In this document: in pieces, positions 7,723-12,023 of the stretch
How positions within the stretch are numbered: the first letter of the stretch is position 1
How the letters are laid out: each line of letters opens with the position of its first letter
Assembly: GCA_964641895.1 (NCBI GenBank)
Contig: CAZXLA010000118.1
Span: forward strand, 1-12,023
DNA length: 12,023 bases
Reading direction: 5' to 3'
DNA from: UBA2421 sp964641895
GTDB taxonomy: Bacteria > Planctomycetota > Phycisphaerae > Tepidisphaerales > Tepidisphaeraceae
The notes under the pieces: model-generated
Told to the model about the DNA's origin: nothing
The model's database searches: none
Seen by the model: only the letters and a program-made list of their open reading frames with translations
Program-made: the position numbers and the translations under genes

Positions 7723-7887
7723 TTGGTGGCGATGATGAGTCGGCCGTTTCCTGCAATAGCTGCGTACAGCGGTTTGCCAACCGCGAAACGAATCGCCTCC
7801 AATTAGAGCTGCGATTTCTAGTTTCATGTCTTGAAAAAGTGCTTGGCTCGGCTCGCCGTTCTGTGTCGATGAAAGAAGTTGCTGATC
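7723..7887. other. Gap before the exporter genes
   Basis: 165 bases with no recognisable gene. A frame running 7665-7895 is open but encodes no known motif and overlaps the end of the TylF-type gene. TTGAAA at 7831-7836 looks like a -35 box but has no matching -10 element at normal spacing. AAAGAAG at 7872-7878 is a weak purine-rich site in front of the permease ATG at 7888. Confidence 0.4.
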
Positions 7888-8757
7888 ATGAGTGAATTGA
7901 CAGGCTCCGGCCAACATGCAGCACCGCCTCTCATAAAGCTCCGCCCGCCGCGCGGCTGGTCTGCGCTGCGGCTGCATGACCTGCTGGAATTTCGCGACTT
8001 GCTGATCGCGTTGGCCGGTCGCGATGTGAAGTTGCGGTATAAGCAGACGATTCTGGGTGTTTTGTGGGTTGTACTTCAGCCGCTGCTTGCGGCGGGAATA
8101 TTTACGTTTGTCTTCGGCATGGTGGCCGGATTAAAAGCCTCAGGCCCGAGTTACTTCGCATTTTCGTTCGCGGGGTTGCTGGGCTGGACAGCGTTCGCGT
8201 CGACACTGAACAAATGCAGCATGTCGATGGTGGGTAATGCTCACCTGGTGAGTAAAGTGTATTTTCCGCGGCTGATTCTGCCATTGTCAACATTGGGCAG
8301 CACGTTGGTGGATTTTGCGGTAAGCCTGATCGTGATGTTTGCGATTCTTGGCTATTACAGAATCGCACCCGGCGCACCCATCGCGCTCTTGCCGCTCTGG
8401 CTGTTTTTAATCCTCGCGATCGCCATTGGCCTGGGCCTGTTTGCCGCAGCGATGACAGTGAGCTATCGCGATGTGCAATATATTCTTCCGGTCTTGGTGC
8501 CATTCTTAATGTATGCCAGCCCGGTTGCGTACGACGTCTCGGCGGCGCCGGCGCACCTGCAAATTTATCTGCGGCTCAACCCCATGACGTCGCTGCTGGA
8601 AGGCCTGCGCTGGTCGTTGCTATCCGGGTCAAGCAGCGCGGTTCAGCCGCCCGTTTGGTCGTGGGTGGCGTATTCGGGCGGATGTGCGATAGTCGCACTC
8701 ATCGCCGGCGCATTGGTGTTTAAGCGGATGGAACGCCGATTTGCCGATGTAATTTGA
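7888..8757 (+). CDS. wzm: Polysaccharide ABC exporter permease (Wzm/TagG type, ABC-2 family)
   Basis: A 289-residue inner-membrane permease that, as a dimer with the Wzt-type ATPase, should move lipid-linked glycan from the cytoplasmic to the periplasmic leaflet. The amphipathic N-terminal stretch leads into RDVKLRYKQTILGVLWVVLQP, a hallmark of the Wzm/TagG/KpsM-like ABC-2 group. Six hydrophobic segments follow at about residues 54-80, 90-108, 129-158, 164-190, 195-217 and 255-282, with SKVYFPRLILPL between the second and third and NPMTSLLEGLRW before the last. Length and topology match the family. I chose the ATG at 7888 over the in-frame TTG at 7879 because the purine-rich AAAGAAG ends directly at 7878. 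The ATPase gene follows after 125 bases. The wzm symbol is given by family, not by demonstrated substrate. Confidence 0.92.
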   Translation: MSELTGSGQHAAPPLIKLRPPRGWSALRLHDLLEFRDLLIALAGRDVKLRYKQTILGVLWVVLQPLLAAGIFTFVFGMVAGLKASGPSYFAFSFAGLLGWTAFASTLNKCSMSMVGNAHLVSKVYFPRLILPLSTLGSTLVDFAVSLIVMFAILGYYRIAPGAPIALLPLWLFLILAIAIGLGLFAAAMTVSYRDVQYILPVLVPFLMYASPVAYDVSAAPAHLQIYLRLNPMTSLLEGLRWSLLSGSSSAVQPPVWSWVAYSGGCAIVALIAGALVFKRMERRFADVI

Positions 8758-8882
8758 GCATGTTCTGCGGCGCGCCACACCGCGCAGGTTGCCTTGCTTG
8801 CGTAAAGACGAGTCGTCCGTCATCGAATTACTGGAATTTCGGCTTTGGCGCGATGGCCAGATGTCGTAACATCCAAAGGGTT
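8758..8882. other. Gap between permease and ATPase genes, open in the ATPase frame
   Basis: The 125 bases contain no stop in the ATPase frame, so a longer ATPase starting at TTG 8754 (overlapping the permease stop as TTGA) or ATG 8853 is formally possible. The extra residues are cysteine- and arginine-rich and do not resemble the start of a Wzt protein, and no good binding site precedes those codons. I treat the gap as untranslated. Confidence 0.45.
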
Positions 8883-10121
8883 ATGTCGGCTTCTGATATC
8901 GCTATCTCAGTTCGCGGGGTCGGCAAGGCGTACACCATCCGCCATACCGCCGCCCACGCTCCCACTACGCTCGGCGAAGCCATCATTTCCCGCATCACCC
9001 GCCCGCTGGGGCGCCGCACCCAAAAAGAGACTTTTTGGGCGCTCAAAGACGTGAGTTTTGACGTTAAAAAAGGGGAGGTCGTCGGCATCATCGGCCGCAA
9101 CGGGGCGGGCAAGAGCACGCTGCTGAAAATCCTTTCCCGCATCACCGAGATGACCGAAGGCGAGGTCGATCTCTTCGGCCGAGTCGGCAGCCTGCTGGAA
9201 GTGGGAACCGGCTTCCACCAGGAGCTGAGCGGCCGAGAAAACATCTTCCTCAACGGCGCCATCCTGGGCATGACCCGGTCCGAGATCAAGAAACAATTCG
9301 AAGCCATCGTCGAGTTCGCCGGCGTGGAAAAATTCCTCGATACCCCCGTCAAGCGCTACAGCAGCGGCATGTACGTCCGCCTGGCGTTCGCGGTCGCCGC
9401 CCACCTGCGCAGCGAAATCCTGATCGTGGATGAAGTGCTGGCGGTGGGGGACGGGGAGTTTCAGAAGAAGTGTTTGGGGAAGATGAAGGAAGTTTCTACC
9501 GATGGGCGGACGGTGTTGTTTGTGAGTCATAATATGGCTGCAATAGCGGGTTTGTGCGGGCACGCGCTTGTTCTATCTTCCGGACAACTGGTTGCGTCAA
9601 ACGACGTCGGTCCGAGCATCGATCAGTATATGCGAGCGTCTAATGCAGAGCGATACAACCCGCCGGCCGGACCGTTGCGAGAAATCTCCGCTCGGCAGAT
9701 CGGTCGCGCGATTTGCATTCACGCCCGGTTTGAGCACGCTGAGCCGTTGAAGCTGCCAAGCTTGGGATTCGTTGTCTATGACTCAACTGGCAATCCTCTG
9801 TTCGGTTCAAACCCACGTCTGAGTGGAGTGGAACCACTGGCTTCACCTTTGCAAGCCGGTATTGTCGACGTGCAAATAACAGAGCCGGCGCTTCGTGATG
9901 GCCAATATCACATGTCTGCTTGGTTTGGCGATGGTCATCAAGACTTTGTCGCATACCCAAACTGCATCACGTTTCAGGTTCTCGCGATGGGTGGAGTGAA
10001 GCAACTGCCGGCGAGCGTTGTCGGTTCGGTTATTCCGCGGTGTGTTTGGGAATTCCAAGCATCTGACTTAGCGACGTTATCGCTGGCTCAGATGGCATGC
10101 ACTAGTGCGATAATTGGATGA
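8883..10121 (+). CDS. wzt: Polysaccharide ABC exporter ATPase with C-terminal glycan-binding domain (Wzt type)
   Basis: A 412-residue ATPase partner of the upstream permease. The nucleotide-binding domain has Walker A GRNGAGKST (residues 71-79), the signature YSSGMYVRLAFA (S161, G162), Walker B ILIVDEVLAVGD (D183, E184) and the H-loop VLFVSHNM (H216). From about residue 260 to 400 there is an extra beta-rich domain of the Wzt C-terminal type, which in E. coli O9a and Raoultella Wzt binds the chain end of the glycan to be exported. Simple KpsT- or TagH-like ATPases lack this domain, so export is probably substrate-checked. The start at ATG 8883 gives the usual MSASDIAISVRGVGKAY beginning; AAAGGG lies only two bases upstream, so ATG 8853 cannot be excluded. 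GC-ending codons fall from about 84% (residues 61-193) to about 54% (after residue ~240), a break just after the H-loop. It overlaps the next gene by four bases (ATGA). Confidence 0.92.
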   Translation: MSASDIAISVRGVGKAYTIRHTAAHAPTTLGEAIISRITRPLGRRTQKETFWALKDVSFDVKKGEVVGIIGRNGAGKSTLLKILSRITEMTEGEVDLFGRVGSLLEVGTGFHQELSGRENIFLNGAILGMTRSEIKKQFEAIVEFAGVEKFLDTPVKRYSSGMYVRLAFAVAAHLRSEILIVDEVLAVGDGEFQKKCLGKMKEVSTDGRTVLFVSHNMAAIAGLCGHALVLSSGQLVASNDVGPSIDQYMRASNAERYNPPAGPLREISARQIGRAICIHARFEHAEPLKLPSLGFVVYDSTGNPLFGSNPRLSGVEPLASPLQAGIVDVQITEPALRDGQYHMSAWFGDGHQDFVAYPNCITFQVLAMGGVKQLPASVVGSVIPRCVWEFQASDLATLSLAQMACTSAIIG

Positions 10122-10918
10122 CTTTTTATACCGACGATTTCTACGAGCGCACAGCGAGCGGATCGGAGCGGTCGGCTCGTGTCGTTCTACCGTTGCTATT
10201 TGATCTGATAAGGCCGCGAAGTGTTGTAGATGTCGGCTGTGGCATCGGCTCGTGGTTGCGAGTTGCCCGTGATCTCGGAGTTGAGGACATCGTCGGAATA
10301 GATGGGAGCTACGTCGATCGCACCCACTTGCGAATTCCGGAGCAATCATTCGTCGCTGCCGATCTAGGTCAACCACTTTCATTGAATCGCAAATTCGACT
10401 TGGCGATCTGCCTTGAAGTCGCAGAACACCTTGAACCTGCGGGCGGCGAGCAATTGATCCGGACTCTCATAGCGGCGAGCGACGTGGTTTTGTTTTCTGC
10501 GGCAGCTCCGTTGCAAGGCGGAGTCGATCATCGCAACGAGCAGTGGCCGGATTATTGGGCGCGGCAGTTCGCGGCTGGTGGTTTCCTGTGGATCGATTGT
10601 CTCCGTAATTTGATTTGGGACGACCGCCGAGTTGAGTGGTGGTACGCACAGAATTCTATTGTCTACGTCCGCGAAACGGCGCTGCAGGCTTACCCAAACC
10701 TTGCGACATTCGTTGACGGCTCGCGGGAATCGCCGCTCTCGCTGCCGCATCCGATCGCGTATATATCCTACGTAGGTTCCTTGCGACAATTTTATTCGCT
10801 TGAGGCGCTACCGGGTGTCAGATTCATGACGCGCGCCTTTTGTGTTTCCGTTGTACGCGCCGTCCGTAAGCGAATCGCCGGTGGAAGGTCAAAATCAACG
10901 CCCGGGTCCGTTCGATGA
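10118..10918 (+). CDS. Class I SAM-dependent methyltransferase coupled to Wzt
   Basis: A 266-residue class I methyltransferase with a Rossmann SAM-binding domain. Motif I is VVDVGCGIGSW (D38, G40, G42, G44). The acidic end of strand two is GIDGSYV (D62), and the post-II region is LAICLEVAEHLEP (E100, H104). The remaining C-terminal third, with WPDYWARQFAAGGFLWIDC and a basic tail, is not recognised. The family does not reveal the acceptor; a glycan sugar or chain end is inferred from context. Its ATG overlaps the Wzt stop (ATGA, 10118-10121) and its own stop overlaps the next start (10915-10918), so Wzt, this enzyme and the GT2 are very likely translated together. In the O8/O9a systems the chain is capped by methyl or phosphomethyl groups that Wzt recognises; this gene could play such a capping role, but no kinase or coiled-coil region of the WbdD kind is present. 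Third-position GC is lower than in the genes upstream. Confidence 0.82.
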   Translation: MTFYTDDFYERTASGSERSARVVLPLLFDLIRPRSVVDVGCGIGSWLRVARDLGVEDIVGIDGSYVDRTHLRIPEQSFVAADLGQPLSLNRKFDLAICLEVAEHLEPAGGEQLIRTLIAASDVVLFSAAAPLQGGVDHRNEQWPDYWARQFAAGGFLWIDCLRNLIWDDRRVEWWYAQNSIVYVRETALQAYPNLATFVDGSRESPLSLPHPIAYISYVGSLRQFYSLEALPGVRFMTRAFCVSVVRAVRKRIAGGRSKSTPGSVR

Positions 10919-11922
10919 TAGACATCTCAGTGGTAATGCCGGTCCACAACGCTGAGACATATGTGTCGGCCGCCATTCGAAGCATATTGTCGCAGCGAAC
11001 CCTGCGCAAGGTCGAACTGCTGGTCGTCGATGACGGATCGACCGACGGGACCGCAGAGACGATTCGGAGTATTTCAGCGCCTGAGTTAACGCTTCTTCAA
11101 CCCGGCAGGATCGGCTTCGCCCATGCCTTGAATCTGGCAATTCAGGAGGCCAAGGGAAGCTTCATCGCACGAATGGATGGAGATGACATCGCCGAAGCGG
11201 GTCGCCTAGAAATGCAGTCGCAGTACCTTCAGGACCATCCGGAGATTGCGGTGATCGGTTCTTCCGCCCGTCTTATCGGAGATGCAAAGGGTGTCATGCA
11301 CTATCCGACGGATCCGGAAGATGTCCGCGCCGAGTTGCTGTTTCGATGCGCGATCTGTCATCCCAGCGCGATGCTTCGTCGCGAATTGTTTTCTTCGGGC
11401 GAGTTTGCATACGACAACGATGCGGGCGCCGCGTCTGACTACCGCCTTTGGACTTCGCTCATCATTGCGGGACGAAAAATCGCAAATTTGAGAGCGCCAT
11501 TGCTTAAGTACAGGATACACAAGATGCAGGTGACTCAGTCGGATCGAGAACGCCAAAACACATACTCCGCAGTTACTCGAAAGCGGCTCTTGGGAGCATG
11601 GGGGTTGGACGTTTCACCGAGTGATCTGGAATTGCACAACCGAATAGCACGTTGGGAGATCGTGGGCGATTCGACTTTCCTCACACAGCTAGAGCAATGG
11701 CTATTGCGAATTCACGCGTGGAACAATACGACGAGGCAGATGTCGATGTCAAGCTTGGGTCGAGTGCTCTCGATGACATGGTTCACTGCGTGCGTTCGCA
11801 CCACCGATACTCGCGCAATACGAGGAAGGTGGCGAGAGTCGCCGTTGTTTGGTTTGTCGGAGATCCCACGTCATTTGCGAGCCCGTTTCTTTCTCAAGCA
11901 ATTGTTGCATCGTGGTTCCTGA
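10915..11922 (+). CDS. GT2-family glycosyltransferase (GT-A fold)
   Basis: A 335-residue inverting-type GT2 enzyme. The N-terminus ISVVMPVHNAETYVSAAIRS is the classic GT-A beginning. The nucleotide-sugar site is shown by VVDDGSTDGT (D39, D40, D44) and the metal-binding D-x-D by ARMDGDDIA (D88, D90, D91). A further CHPSAMLRRELF and ASDYRLW (about residues 145-180) match the acceptor and catalytic region of the family. No membrane helices are evident, so it is probably a soluble or peripheral enzyme in the cytoplasm. The C-terminal ~110 residues are not recognised. The ATG overlaps the methyltransferase stop (ATGA). Codon use has many A- and T-ending codons, like the methyltransferase and the Wzt C-terminus. 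The sugar and linkage cannot be predicted. Confidence 0.88.
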   Translation: MIDISVVMPVHNAETYVSAAIRSILSQRTLRKVELLVVDDGSTDGTAETIRSISAPELTLLQPGRIGFAHALNLAIQEAKGSFIARMDGDDIAEAGRLEMQSQYLQDHPEIAVIGSSARLIGDAKGVMHYPTDPEDVRAELLFRCAICHPSAMLRRELFSSGEFAYDNDAGAASDYRLWTSLIIAGRKIANLRAPLLKYRIHKMQVTQSDRERQNTYSAVTRKRLLGAWGLDVSPSDLELHNRIARWEIVGDSTFLTQLEQWLLRIHAWNNTTRQMSMSSLGRVLSMTWFTACVRTTDTRAIRGRWRESPLFGLSEIPRHLRARFFLKQLLHRGS

Positions 11923-11968
11923 GCTTTGAATTGGAAGTCGTGAAGGACGAAACCGCAAACTGTGCAAA

Positions 11969-12023
11969 ATGAAACTCCTCCTCGCCACCCAACATCTCCA
12001 GCGCATCGGCGGCGTTGAGACTT
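11969..12023 (+). CDS. Start of a further GT4-like glycosyltransferase, cut by the window end
   Basis: The last 55 bases encode MKLLLATQHLQRIGGVET and then leave the window. A short hydrophobic first strand followed by a GGVE loop is the usual start of GT4 glycosyltransferases, comparable to the GGIE in the gene at 2891. Codons return to the C-rich style of the earlier genes. No good ribosome binding site is visible directly upstream: AAGGA at 11943-11947 is 21 bases away. With only 18 codons the family call rests on this one motif and on context. Confidence 0.55.
   Translation, partial: MKLLLATQHLQRIGGVET

Noticed and set aside
8754..8882. N-terminal extension of Wzt starting at TTG 8754 with a TTGA overlap to the permease stop
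   Set aside because: No Shine-Dalgarno is visible, and the extra 43 residues do not look like a Wzt start, whereas the ATG at 8883 gives a canonical beginning.
1..12023. Search for tRNA or rRNA genes, CRISPR arrays, insertion sequences, transposases and attachment sites
   Set aside because: No transposase-like frame, terminal inverted repeats, regular repeat-spacer pattern or recognisable RNA gene was seen, although a structured RNA could be missed without a covariance search.

Overview
The window is a stretch of high-GC bacterial DNA in which every gene I can support lies on the + strand. It reads as a surface-polysaccharide (O-antigen or capsule-like) locus of the ABC-transporter-dependent type. 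The organism must export glycan across a Gram-negative-type envelope. The GTG-rich start codons, GC-rich third codon positions and a TMTC-like membrane/TPR protein beside a Wzm/Wzt exporter would fit a planctomycete-like or related environmental bacterium. That placement is inference only; no marker gene is present.

Layout. Bases 1-440 hold no convincing gene, only short direct repeats. Bases 441-2591 encode a large protein with an N-terminal multi-pass membrane half and a C-terminal TPR half, resembling TMTC-type GT-C glycosyltransferases. After a 299-base gap with AT-rich stretches comes a tight group: a GT4 glycosyltransferase (2891-4216), a multi-spanning Wzy/WaaL-like protein (4251-5669) and a second GT4 enzyme (5666-6886, overlapping by 4 bases). 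A TylF-type O-methyltransferase (6976-7722) follows. Then come the exporter genes, Wzm-like permease (7888-8757) and Wzt-like ATPase with a C-terminal glycan-recognition-type domain (8883-10121). The Wzt gene is joined by ATGA overlaps to a class I SAM methyltransferase (10118-10918) and a GT2 glycosyltransferase (10915-11922). A further GT4-like gene starts at 11969 and runs off the window.

How the parts fit. The GT4 and GT2 enzymes would build a lipid-linked glycan on the inner face of the cytoplasmic membrane. The methyltransferases would decorate or cap it. Wzm/Wzt would flip it, with the Wzt C-terminal domain probably recognising a finished or capped chain end. The Wzy/WaaL-like protein is more likely a ligase or an unusual polymerase. 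The large TPR protein may glycosylate a target on the periplasmic side.

The most notable signal is a sharp drop in third-position GC just after the H-loop of Wzt. It persists through the adjoining methyltransferase and GT2 and seems to end at the last gene. This suggests that the substrate-specific end of Wzt and its two coupled genes were exchanged as a cassette.
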